Shown here piece after piece: positions 26,519-36,480 of a stretch of DNA of 64,000 nt. The notes under the pieces are model-generated. The model was not told the origin of the DNA, did not search any database, and saw only the letters and a program-made list of their open reading frames with translations. A program made the position numbers and the translations under genes. The stretch comes from Corbicula japonica. Lineage: Eukaryota > Mollusca > Bivalvia > Venerida > Cyrenidae. Position 1 is the first letter of the stretch; every line of letters starts with the position of its first letter. Location: NCBI GenBank assembly GCA_038501625.1, contig JAZAYU010000013.1, positions 9,238,001-9,302,000 of the forward strand, in the 5' to 3' direction.

Positions 26519-26675
26519 GTGCCAAAGGTTATAAAACTGAGCATGGAAACCAGTCTCAAATCTCAAGCATCTGATTGGCTGAAATGGCGACTGGTCGCCA
26601 TGTCGCCATTTCAGCCAATCAGAAGCTTGAGGTTTGAGACTGGTTTTCCATCTCAGTTTTATAACCTTCAGCCCA
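26519..26675 (+). mobile_element. Family B foldback MITE with expanded centre
   Basis: Both arms are present. The centre has an extra GCCATGTC insertion between the arms, which makes the copy longer than the others. Confidence 0.85.
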
Positions 26676-27307
26676 GATGTTTACTGAAATATTAGTTTGA
26701 AGGGCCCGTATATTAAAAGAATAAATTATATTCAAATTGATTATTAAAACAACTTGAAATTAATTAATTAAAAATTCATATTTGTCGTGATTTGTGGCTA
26801 AATTTAGAACATGATTAAATAATTTATTGGAATTATAATTCGAGACTAAATGAACAGTGTAACATGAACAGTGTGACAATTATTTATTTCCGTGCTAAGC
26901 TCTTACTGCGATTATGATTAAATCGAATTCATATTTGTCGTATGGCGTGAATTGTTAGGACAGGCTTATTAATTTGTCCCTTTGCCTTGGCAGACATAAA
27001 TAATCATAGGTGTTATCGACTTCTACAAACAAGCAAATATTTAATGTATTATTATTTTTGATAAGCAAAGTCTTTTAAACTGCTATTTTGAATATTGAAT
27101 TCAATAAAACTTTGGGGGAATCTTTAAATAACGGGAAGTGTGAAGAATTGAAGCTGACCAGTGAAAAGAAATGTCACTCTTATAATCAAAACCTTTATGG
27201 TTTAAACTAAATGATACTTTGGAAAGTAACCGTTTTTTTCGAAGTTAGTATATTTTAAAGTCTACAACACTTAATTAAATTCGAATGAGTATGAATAAAA
27301 GAACTTT

Positions 27308-27994
27308 TGAGGCGTTGCTCCGTTCGCTATTGCTTTGTCGTAGGCATAAAAAGGAAAAATATCAAAATCTCTCTAACGGCAAAATGCAGCTCAATTAAAC
27401 TTTGCACAAACCAATGTTATTAATATATGTTTAATTTAGATATCCTAAAGGTAACAGATAGACCTAAATAATCCCTTAAATTCTCTTTGCATTGAAACAC
27501 AAAAACAAGGCAACACTAAATATTAATTGAATTTATTCATGAGTAGTGAGTTACTGACAACTATTTCTAAGGTTCTTTGGTCTAACAAATGTATTCAATG
27601 TGAGTTATTTGTTAAAGTGTGTTGACTTTCAATTTCCTTGTCTCGAAAATAGATGACCAAAAAAAAAGTTGATTTCTCTTTTTATAATTGAAAGTTCTTA
27701 AAAGGACCTTAGATGATGTTGTCAGTATCAGTTCACTCATGTTTTAATTTGATTTTTTTTGTGTTGATTCGATTTTGTAATAAATTGCAAATAGAATTTT
27801 AGGGATTTTTAGGTCTAACTATTTTTCTTTACTGTTCTAACGTCTAACTGTTCTTAACATAATGTGAAATAATCATACACTTACAACATTGATTTGTGCA
27901 AAGTTTGATGGAACTGCATTGTGCCGTTTAAGAGATTTTGATATTTTTCTTTTTTGTCTATGGCAAAGCACTGGCGAACGGAGCAATGCCTTAA
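27308..27994 (+). mobile_element. Family D terminal-inverted-repeat element
   Basis: The left end (AGGCGTTGCTCCGTTCGC, then GCTTTGTCGTAGGCAT) is an inverted copy of the right end (ATGGCAAAGCACTGGCGAAC, then GGAGCAATGCCTT). Inverted similarity continues inward for at least about 100 bp, including ATATCAAAATCTCT on the left and AGAGATTTTGATATTT on the right. No transposase frame is visible, so it is non-autonomous. Related segments lie at 25600-25868 and 40190-40665. Confidence 0.7.
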
Positions 27995-28636
27995 ACGAAA
28001 TGTTCAATTTACCAAATATACAGCTTAGGTATCGCACAATTTGATTGAAATAAGTGTGCCTAATGCATGTCGATGTGGAAGAGCATCAATCACACAATCT
28101 TAATACTGTTAAATGCTATAATTAACATGTCAGCCTATTATTTGTATTTCTGCCCAATTTGAAATTCAAAGTTACTTAATATTCTGTAAATAAAGTTGAC
28201 AAGTATCAGCTATCATATTTGCCTTAATTAAATAAAACTATGCATGTTTAACAACGGACTGGCAACAGCTTGGTCTCTTAATCTATCTGAAATTTAAATG
28301 TTTATGTTTAAAAATGGGAGAAGTGTTGGCATACGATTGTTTACATATCATTTCCAATAGAAATTTGTTGACATTTCACAAGCATTAACAACGGTATAAA
28401 TTACACAGTAAAGTATGTGGGTTACATGTGACTACTGCTTTTCATAAATTGTTTTATCACGTGTTATGCGTTTCCAACAGTTTTTGAGAATATAACATTA
28501 CTAAGCCTGTGTTGGCGTATGAAAGGTAGTCGTGTGGGTTATAGATAATTCACCATGGCACATGTTACATGTGACTACTGCTATTCATAAATTGTTTCAT
28601 CATGTGTAATGCGTTTCCATCAGTTTTTGAGAATAT

Positions 28637-29275
28637 TATATAGTTATTTGGTTTCTTGACAGGGAATGTGAGGATATATTGCCGGTCTGGGTGTCATATT
28701 ACCCGAGCCGCAGGCGAGGGATTATATGACACCCAGACCGGCAATATATCCTCACATACCCTTTCAAGAAACCAAATAATTGTTTTATTATACTGCAAAT
28801 ACTTTTTTCAGACAAAAATAGTTAGAAAACATCGATTTTTTCAATTTTTTTCGCTTATTTAATGCCGAACGGCTTAATTCCCCTCTGAGAACCTTAATAA
28901 TTACATGTCTGACGTCATTAATTTACCTGCATGACGTCACTTCTGTGGAAATTGAATGGACTATCGATTTGATATTTATTTACAAAATTATAGGAATAAT
29001 CTCATCGTTTTCTACGTTAAAACACGACACAAATATTTTCTGTAACAATTTTAGTAATCCCTAAGCATACCGCTTTACAATTTACAAGATCGGCTTCAAA
29101 TTATGCATTTTTACGGAAATTCAAAACAAAATGGTGGCCGACAACAAAAGGTAGGAGGCCAGAGAGGGAAATTAAGGCACGTGCGTTAATATCTACGGCC
29201 GATCCGTAAATACGGATATACATCAACGGCACATTATCCAATCATATTCAAGCAAATTTCTTTGCAGTATAATAA
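28637..29275. mobile_element. 640-bp insertion with long hairpin and 19-bp inverted repeats
   Basis: The left 140 bp form a hairpin with arms of about 54-56 nt (TTATTTGGTTTCTTGA at 28644 paired with its complement ending at 28779) and a GC-rich loop. The remaining 499 bp are bounded by perfect 19-bp inverted repeats: TGTTTTATTATACTGCAAA at 28781 and its complement at 29261-29279. The adjacent unfilled tandem copy at about 28490 acts as an empty site. No protein is encoded. The exact target duplication is unclear. Confidence 0.7.
28910..28939. promoter_or_regulatory. Pair of CRE palindromes
   Basis: Two perfect TGACGTCA octamers lie at 28910-28917 and 28932-28939, 22 bp apart, inside the 640-bp insertion. 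TGACGTCA is the consensus binding site of CREB/ATF bZIP factors. Function here is inference. Confidence 0.45.
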
Positions 29276-29911
29276 AACATTACTAAGTCTGTGTTGGCGT
29301 ATGTAAGATAGTCTTGTGGGTAAGAGTTAATTCACCATGGCAAGTTGTGCGTGTTTGTACATACGAGAAACTGATGTGACAACTGGGTAACCCCTCAGAT
29401 TCAATTTTAACTGCTTGAATGTACTGTCATTTGTAACAAAATGTGTCTATTTTAGTCGACTACTATTTAAAAATAAATCTTTTCTATTTGTCTTTTCAAA
29501 ACAAAGTACAAAAGACAAAAGCGCAGCATGTAGTCAAATGTAAAATAAAAGTAGCGACACAAAAAAAAAACATTCAATACATTTGAGTAAACTTATAGAT
29601 CGCTCGTATCTCGAATTTTAAATTCAAAACCAGCAAGAGAATAAACACCAATTTCCAGTTGTTTCAATAATAACACTAAGGTTACAAGAACTGGTGAATT
29701 GTTTATTAGATACCTAAAGTAGTAGTCATTCGAAATAAAATCAATGTTCCTTATTTATTTCGCAAAGTTCAATCATGTGATCTTATTTAAAACGAACCCC
29801 ACCCCTCCATGCAAATATGCTTAAATGTTTATATTTCAGCCGTATGCTATCGTCAAACGTGTCAAAAAGCGTATTTGCAAGACGCGGACCTACCAGCAAA
29901 CTTATACTTAC

Positions 29912-30438
29912 AGAGAAATAATTCGAAAACGAATCGTTCCAAAGTTATCCATCAGCATTCCAATCGGGAGCATCAGAACATTTTTTGCTATATGCACACA
30001 GCTTATTATTATTTCCAAATACGCATTTTGTTCATCACACATTCTCTTTTCAGCTGTTTTTATTTTTGCAGTTGAAGAGTTGTGATAGTATGATTTGCTC
30101 TCGTTTATAAGTGTTTCATACTCTGAGATGCTTAACGTTTTCAACACTCTCTTGTAAAAACATTGCATGTCTTTTCCATTTCTTATTTTTGTAATAGGTT
30201 TGTGGACATCTATACCGAAGTCCATTACTGAATCTTCAAGAAGAAACGTCCTCCGATTTGGGTTTTCTAAACCGGTTTTGCGAGAATGTATTGACCAGTT
30301 ACAGCCTCCGGTAAAATAGTCTTCATCTCTTAAAATTTCCTTCATGAAAATCCATCCATTCAACATACCACTAATTAACAGGCACTCCAGAACACACCAA
30401 ATGAGGGAAATAAAACGAAAGTTTAGCTGCATTGCCAT
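29912..30438 (-). CDS. SLC43-like MFS transporter, first coding exon (copy 1)
   Basis: The exon encodes 175 residues plus two bases of the next codon. Near residues 8-30 a hydrophobic helix with the block WCVLECLLISGMLNGW resembles TM1 of SLC43 amino-acid transporters, and the following EDYF block also fits that family. A loop of about 100 residues follows, with N-glycosylation sequons (NES, NSS). A second helix leads into LPIGMLMDNFG, which fits MFS motif A between TM2 and TM3. The frame then meets a GTAAGTATAAG donor; the stop codon lies in the intron. ATG at 30438 is shared with copy 2. SLC43 proteins carry neutral amino acids or nucleobases across the plasma membrane. No confirmed downstream exon is in view, so gene or exon relic cannot be decided. 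Confidence 0.72.
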
Positions 30439-30818
30439 ATCGTCTAACTATATATTACTGACTCATTAGGAGCATCGTATGTCTTATTTTGTCAATGCAA
30501 GATATGGCATCCGAAGTGAAATTTATAACATTCAAGTAAAATTAATGTTCTGCGCTTAAAATTGTTGAAGCTTCAAATGAATAAAATTTACTCACATTTT
30601 TCAATTGCGAGGGTAATCCAATTTTATTATCTCATCTATTATCTAGTCCGCGGCATTTAACTTAACTAATGAATATAAGAGAATTGTTTCTGCAATTATA
30701 AATAATGAATCAGTATTTTAGTAGCGGCATATATAAAACGCTTTGAACTCTGTACAGTGCTGTTTTGTTTGGTTCAGTCTATGAACAATAATCCCAATGT
30801 CGTGCAAAGTCGCCCCTA

Positions 30819-31290
30819 AGAAAGCATTCATATATTTCCGTACAGATAATATACATCTGACAAGAAAGCATTCATATATCTCCGTACAGATAATATACAT
30901 CTGATAAGAAAGCATGCATATAACTCCGTACAGATAATATACATCTGACAAGAAATCATTCATATATCTCCGTACAGATAATATACATCTGACAAGAAAG
31001 CATTCATATATCTCCGTACAGATAATATACATCTGACAAGAAAGCATTCATATATCTCCGTACAGATAATATACATCTGACAAGAAAGCATTCATATAAC
31101 TCCGTACAGATAATATACATCTGACAAGAAAGAATTCATATATCTCCGTACAGATTATATACATCTGACAAGAAAGCATTCATATATCTCCGTACAGATA
31201 ATATACATCTGACAAGAAAGCATTCATATATCTCCGTACAGATTATATACATCTGACAAGAAAGCATTCATATATCTCCGTTCAGATTAA
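30819..31290 (+). repeat. 44-bp satellite, about 10-11 copies
   Basis: The unit contains AAGAAAGCATTCATATATCT followed by CCGTACAGATAATATACATC. Copies differ by a few substitutions (AACTCC for ATCTCC, GATTATATAC for GATAATATAC). It creates a repetitive minus-strand frame that is not a gene. It lies 380 bp upstream of the SLC43-like exon start. Confidence 0.92.
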
Positions 31291-32008
31291 ATGCACTGAC
31301 AATGATAAACACAAATATCCTTTACATTATGCTATTCTGACACGTGATTTAAAATGTCAAAATATAAACAAAAATGCCATAATTATAATAATATGGTTTT
31401 CAATTTCTGGTTAATGGAAGCTAAATTAACTTGATCATATTGTAACTTTCTAGTTCATATGAGTTTCCTGTTGATTGCAGCTGCCTAATAAATCAAATCA
31501 ATCTTGTTTATGTGAATTTGATCGTCTTCATTATTACTTTGCTATCATTGCTGACATATTGTAGCTAATATCATTTGCTTGATTATCTTTAGAACCATAT
31601 TATGTAAAACCGATGTACATGACTTGAACCTAAGATACATCCCTTGACATTTTATAATTGCATTAAATTTAAATTAAAGTGGTATAATATGTCATGATAA
31701 AGCTGAAGTGAGTTGGGTTGGTAAAATCCTAATTTCATAATATTTAATTTGTTTTTTTTAACTTCAAAGCCTCTTGAAGCTGTACGTCTCATTTGCAGAG
31801 CATATATAAATGTTTAATGTCATGCAATTAAACTAATAGAGAAATATGTTGCCATTTCTCACATTGAGAACAGGCTTATTGTTGCTTTCAAACGTCATCT
31901 TTCTTCTCCTGCCAAAGGAAAAATTTGTATAACAAGGTTAACAATGTCTAAGAACACTACTAGAAATATACAGACACACTATTCTTAAAGTGGCTCTAAA
32001 CTATACTT

Positions 32009-32182
32009 AAAGAAATTAGAAACGCAACTTTTTTAAACACAAAATATGTTTCGTGTTTAAAGAAGTTGCATTTTTAATTTCTTTTACAATATTTTATGTA
32101 CTTGAAGAAATTAAAAATGCAACTTCTTGAAACATTAAATGTATTTCTTGTTAAAATAAGTTACATTTCTAATTTCTTTAAT
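32009..32182. repeat. Two consecutive related hairpins
   Basis: The first (32009-32085) pairs AAGAAATTAGAAACGCAACT with AGTTGCATTTTTAATTTCTT. The second (32104-32182) pairs AAGAAATTAAAAATGCAACT with AGTTACATTTCTAATTTCTT. The arms of both hairpins are copies of the same sequence, so four alternating copies lie in a row. Confidence 0.75.
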
Positions 32183-32264
32183 TAAATAACTGATCATGGA
32201 TGCACAGACTCTGTTTATATCTCTAAACATGGTCTAATTGCAAAATGGCAATTTTTTTCAGTGC

Positions 32265-32560
32265 CCACTACTCATCAAAATGGTGAACTTGCATATCCGG
32301 AATAGCCCCACATAGACATCACAGGCTCCCCACGCTACCAAAAGTAGAAATAAAATAAGAGCGAGGGTTTACACCACACGCATTTAACGAAACTTAGAAC
32401 TTGGAGTGGTGCCGCATTTGAACAGTCAGTTTGCCACTGGGACTTGAAACCAGATTCAAGGGTGCACCAACCTAACAGTTGACCTAAGAGGTTTTCATTT
32501 GAACAAAAATTACAAGTTTTCTTGGTATTAGCTCCAACCCACTAAACAGTTTGATGGAAA
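32265..32560 (+). repeat. Family A repeat, divergent
   Basis: In order: GCATATCCGGAATAGCCCCA, CAGGCTCCCCAC, TTTGCCACTGGGACTTGAAA, CAAGGGTGCACCAACCTAAC and TAGCTCCAACCCACTAAACA. These are the same landmarks as in other copies, with numerous substitutions. Confidence 0.75.
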
Positions 32561-33079
32561 ATCTCATTTTAACATCTAAAATTAGTATATATGCTCAGAC
32601 TGAAACTAAAACAGCGGCAACACAAGCACGCTACATGTATCAACTGCATTGAACGAGTAAACCCGGTTTGATGGGTTCTTATTATAAGCCTTTCGTTGCT
32701 CATCTAACATTTTACTTATTCGAACGAGATTTTATGTTAATTGACTGTTATAACACGACGTTCCTACTTTGCGTCGTCTTAAATAATTTAATTAATGCAG
32801 ATATTTCTAACTCAGCCAATTTATCATACTCTACTTATTAAAGCAAATACTCGAGTGAAGAAAGCCGTTTTTTGATTCAGGATTATTCAGTGAAATATGG
32901 ACAGCTACTACTGAAATTAAAAAAAAAACAATAACAAAACATTTTGATATTTAATATTCAGCATTTTCAATTTTAAGGTCTCCTCACATATGTTGTTTGA
33001 CTATTAGTTGCTAATGATTAACGAAGGGTGTCGAACGTGTCCTGTTTCTCGCTTAAATGCATTGGGTTGCGCAAACAAT

Positions 33080-33200
33080 CCCATAAATTAATGAATAGGA
33101 ACGCGAACATATCGAAGCGCAAATTTGCGCGCGCTTCCGTTGCCGAACGTCGCTTTAGAAAATGGTATTTCCGCATCCAGCCGTTACCGGACGCTAAACA
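33080..33200. other. Local CpG-rich patch with perfect palindrome
   Basis: In an AT-rich background this patch holds many CpGs (GAACGCGAACATATCGAAGC and following) and the 14-bp perfect palindrome GCGCAAATTTGCGC near 33117-33130. It lies downstream of the Harbinger fossil on that element's strand. It could be part of the old element or a CpG-rich regulatory relic. Confidence 0.35.
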
Positions 33201-33776
33201 AGACTAAAGAAAACCAAGTGGGAAATTTTCAGTTTTTTTTTCATAAAAGAAGTTTTGTTAATATAATTTCTTGTATAAGTACAATTACTTGTTTTGTATA
33301 CCCAATATTTTTTAAGAATATTTATATTATTGTATTTTCTTATATCCCTTTTTATTAAGAGTTGTCGGAGAGGCGGCGGCTTAAATATGTCATGGTATGG
33401 CTCATTTTATTATTATTGCAAAGTTCTGATGTTTATTTATAATCGGCTTTCAAAGCTTAAATGAGGGTTTTTTAATTCATTATTTATGTACTATTAATCT
33501 ATATTTTGAAATTTATATTTGTGGTGCATTCCTTTATTTATATTAGACTTTAAGTTAACATTTTAACTACTTTATTAACTTGAACTTTATTCGATACATG
33601 ACACTTAAATTCAATTTTTGATGATAACATCCTATTTTGTTATCAGGGCACATTTAGCGGTGGAGAGTTGGCCAAGCGCCTCAAAGTGTTTCTCACAACT
33701 TTCCATTTCTTTGCTTGCTGTGCTGTACCCCGTGATAATGACAGTCACGGTATTCTCTAAGCTGCGATCTCCCCTA

Positions 33777-33805
33777 CACCCCCACCCCCCCCCCCCCCAC
33801 CCCCA
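33777..33805 (+). repeat. C-rich homopolymer tract
   Basis: Runs of C interrupted by single A residues. The minus strand is G-rich and could form a quadruplex. It lies inside the Harbinger fossil, just after its DDAT block. Confidence 0.85.
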
Positions 33806-34321
33806 AGTCGCATCATCCGTCCTATTGGTCAACCAGTGCACTCTGCCTAATGGAGAACCTTATCAATATCGTGTAGTGCAGAATACAGGATGTCTTGACA
33901 TCCAGTTTCACTGTAATTGAAATGTGGGTCATCTTTGAGAGGAGTATCATAAATAACAGAAGACATATTTTACCATGCGTAAATTCGTGAAAATGGTTAT
34001 TCTATAAATGAAACTTAAGTCTGACTGCTTTAGGTCCTACTCAGTTGTTTGAATTTATGCCTACCGAACACATTTTATGTACCGAGACATAATGAGTAAT
34101 GTTAATATTCATGATGGAGGTACTATTTTGATTGCAGTTTGTATTACAAGAAAAGAAACTTGAGCATCCGGTAATCAATAGAAATTACAGTCCCTGCTAC
34201 TTTGACTGTATGTTTCGCCAAATAATGATAAGAAACCGGAATCAGCGTGCCTCCGATATCACTCGACGTGAACTTGTAGTCTGAGTCGACAAGGCCAGTA
34301 AGATGATTCTAAAGAAACCCA

Positions 34322-34322
<1 letters not shown>

Positions 34323-34362
<40 letters not shown>

Positions 34363-34381
34363 TAATAATAATAATAATAAA
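34323..34381 (+). repeat. (AAT)n microsatellite
   Basis: About 19 AAT units with one interruption (AAAAAT). On the transposase strand it reads as TAT/ATT repeats directly after the PASSA block, where HARBI1-like proteins have tyrosines. Confidence 0.92.
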
Positions 34382-34989
34382 AGATAGCAGAACTGGCAGG
34401 CTTTCTGAAGATTATGTGTTTGTCATCAATGGCAGCAACACATAAAGCATGACAAAATTACTCTGACTGCTACAGAGGGGCTATTCTCAGCGACCCAGGT
34501 GGCGATGAGTGGTAGCTATGTTGAGGCCTGGATCCAAGGGCTGCATGTACCAATTATCTTGTCTCCAACACCCCCGAATATTTCATCAAACATTTCAATT
34601 CGCACGAAGAGGAATTTCTTCAAGGTCCTAGAATCATCTCGTTTGAGTTCATAATAATATGAGTTAATCATTGAATGCCGCCAAATTAGCGCTCTATCTC
34701 GGAATGCAGCCGTAGTCTTCGCCAGATGGGACGTTCTCTGACTCCACTTCTACACGGTCTCTCGGTAACGGTCACCCTCGATCGATTGATATGCATATAA
34801 GCTGATCAGGACCTGATAACTTGCGAACAAGTTGTTATATTTTTGACATTTTACCCCGAGAGTATCTCCAATTATCAATTATTTCTTCATAACTATAAGG
34901 TGATTTTCTTGCACATTACGACACTATTATAATGTTATTTTACCGCGAAACACCTAGTAATAATATATGTCATCTGCTCAACTTTTCAA

Positions 34990-35945
34990 GCCTTTTTTCC
35001 CAAAACGCGCCATATGAGATCCTCTTAAGCTTTAAATAATATCAATCAACATTATCTATATTTTCTCTAATTTTAAGGAACCTCATGAATTTCTTCAGAA
35101 TTTACAACTTCCTTATAAATCATTTAAGTGTTCAATATTATTTCCGCAATTTGTGGGAAACCAACGGATGTTTAATATATCGTGCAACTGTTACAACAAA
35201 ATATGCTTGTATTGTGCTAAATGTAATGGCGTATAATGCTTCACAAAACATTTAAAGATCTCAAAATAACTCTTAATGTTTATCTTTAATTGAAACTGTG
35301 CTGTATATTGGTTTCACTTAAAACATCAAGTCTCTTAACCCACCTTAGATAAGATCATGACATAAAAACAGCAAATATTTTAAACATTAATGTTTATAAG
35401 AATTTATGCACTCACTTGAAGTGCTTCTCTAAAATATTTATTTATTTCTGACTGTTAAAATTCACTCCAGAAAACAGAAAAATATGACTTAACTGATGAT
35501 GCTTTTGAGGACCTAAAAGTGTTTCGTAATTCAAGGACAATTATGTAATTGATTTAATTTTCCGTTAGAGTCTTTGGTTGAAAGAGTCGTTTGAATTTTT
35601 CAGTTTTGCACGTCGTCGCTCTTTGATTTCGAAATCAAATTGAATATTTTCTCGAACAAAGTTTGAAAACCAGAGAAAAAACTTACAGTATTTATTGAAA
35701 TTTAGTACGATATAACTTTACTAATTGTATAATAACAGTTTGTCATTTTGAAAGTGACTGACTTTCGGAACAAACTATATTTGCTACATATCTTACATTA
35801 ATGTACCCAGCTGACAAAATAGTTCCATTTTATATGGTGATTTCAACGCAAATGTTTTTATTTTGCGGTTCATTGAGTTTTATTTTATTTTTAACTAGAA
35901 ATCAAGATCTTGTTAATAACATTTCTGAGATAATTTATTACAAAT
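34990..35945 (+). repeat. Family E, first of two local direct copies
   Basis: From TTTTTCCCAAAACGCGCCAT onward this segment is closely similar to 36481-37540 for almost 1 kb. It lacks the family B insertion found in the second copy. In one frame the last 180 bp read FATYLTLMYPADKIVPF, a hydrophobic stretch, then SFILFL, and end NISEIIYYK-stop. The corresponding frame is also open in the second copy. Upstream, YFRNLWETNGCLIYRATVT is readable in both copies. A decayed multi-exon membrane protein, possibly a seven-helix receptor, is my inference. Confidence 0.7.
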
Positions 35946-35959
35946 AAGATGTTTGTGAA

Positions 35960-36478
35960 GTTGGCGGCCCAGCAGCCTAGCAGCCAGGCAGCGTGAAGTT
36001 GGCCGCCCAGCAGCCTAGCAGCCTGGCAGCGTAAAGTTGGCCGCCCTACAGCCTAGCAGATACTTTGGCTGCTGTGATACTGGCTGCTGAGCTGCTGTGG
36101 CGGCTGGGAAAAGTTGGCTGCTGGGCTTCTGTGGCGGCTGGGATACTTTGGCTGCTGGGAAAAGCTGGCTGCTGGAATACGTTGGCTGCTGAGCTGCTGT
36201 GGCGGCTGGGAAAATTTGGCTTCTGTGGCGGCTGGGATTCTTTGGCTGCTGGGAAAAATTGGCTGCTGGAGTACTTTGGCTGCTGAGCTGCTGTGGCGGC
36301 TGGGAAAAGTTGGCTGCTGGGCTGCTGTGGCGGCTGTGATACTTTGGCTGCTGGGAAAAGTTGGCTGCTGGAATACTTTGGCTGCTGAGCTGCTGTGGCG
36401 GCTCGGAAAAGTTGGCTGCTGGGCTGCTGTGGCGGCTGGAATACTTTGGCTGCTGGGAAAAGTTGGCCGCTGGAAAGA
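35960..36478 (+). repeat. GC-rich minisatellite with about 102-bp higher-order period
   Basis: Short related blocks such as TTGGCTGCTGGGCTGCTGTG and GCGGCTGGGAAAAG repeat throughout. The block GGCTGCTGAGCTGCTGTGGC recurs at 36082, 36184, 36278 and 36380, giving spacings of 102, 94 and 102. The tract sits exactly between the two family E copies. Long open frames in several phases and on both strands are by-products of the repeat. Confidence 0.9.
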
Positions 36479-36480
36479 AA

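Larger units (their letters stand above)
28421..29341 (+). repeat. 143-bp tandem duplication, second copy split by an insertion
   Basis: The unit starting GTTACATGTGACTACTGC at 28421 recurs at 28564, exactly 143 bp later. The second copy matches until GAGAATAT (28636), is interrupted, and resumes at AACATTACTAAG (29276) up to the CACCATGGCA block near 29341. Confidence 0.8.
33640..34790 (-). pseudogene. PIF/Harbinger (HARBI1-like) transposase, decayed
   Basis: Reading the minus strand in shifting frames recovers the order of a DDE_Tnp_4 transposase. Near 34.56-34.65 kb is YELKRDDSRTLKK followed by EMFDEIFGGVGDKI. Near 34.38-34.44 kb is AAIDDKHIIFRKPASSA, matching the conserved xDGKH-x(3)-RxPxNSG block. 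Near 34.27-34.30 kb is GLVDSDYKF with SSDIGG. Near 33.83-33.90 kb is TSCILHYTILIRFS, equivalent to the CxLHNxxR block, then ALVD and RTDDATWG. Near 33.68-33.74 kb is GYSTASKEMESCEKH. Several stops and frameshifts make it dead. An (AAT)n microsatellite interrupts it where the family has a YYNY tract. The span of about 1.15 kb suits a transposase of about 350-380 residues. The partner Myb-like frame and terminal repeats were not found. Confidence 0.75.

Noticed and set aside
30718..31047. 109-codon minus-strand frame with internal repeats
   Set aside because: It is the translation of the 44-bp satellite; the unit is not a multiple that keeps a biologically plausible frame, and substitutions show no codon bias.
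30819..31290. CRISPR-like array
   Set aside because: Units are contiguous without unique spacers, and the context is eukaryotic.
33618..33920. Plus-strand frame ending with CTLPNGEPYQYRVVQNTGC, looking like a cysteine-bearing terminal exon after a C-rich acceptor
   Set aside because: The opposite strand gives an ordered match to the C-terminal half of a HARBI1-like transposase, which explains the coding-like composition better.
34445..34650. Plus-strand open frame with LFSATQVAMSGSYVEAWIQG
   Set aside because: Antisense shadow of the N-terminal half of the same Harbinger fossil.
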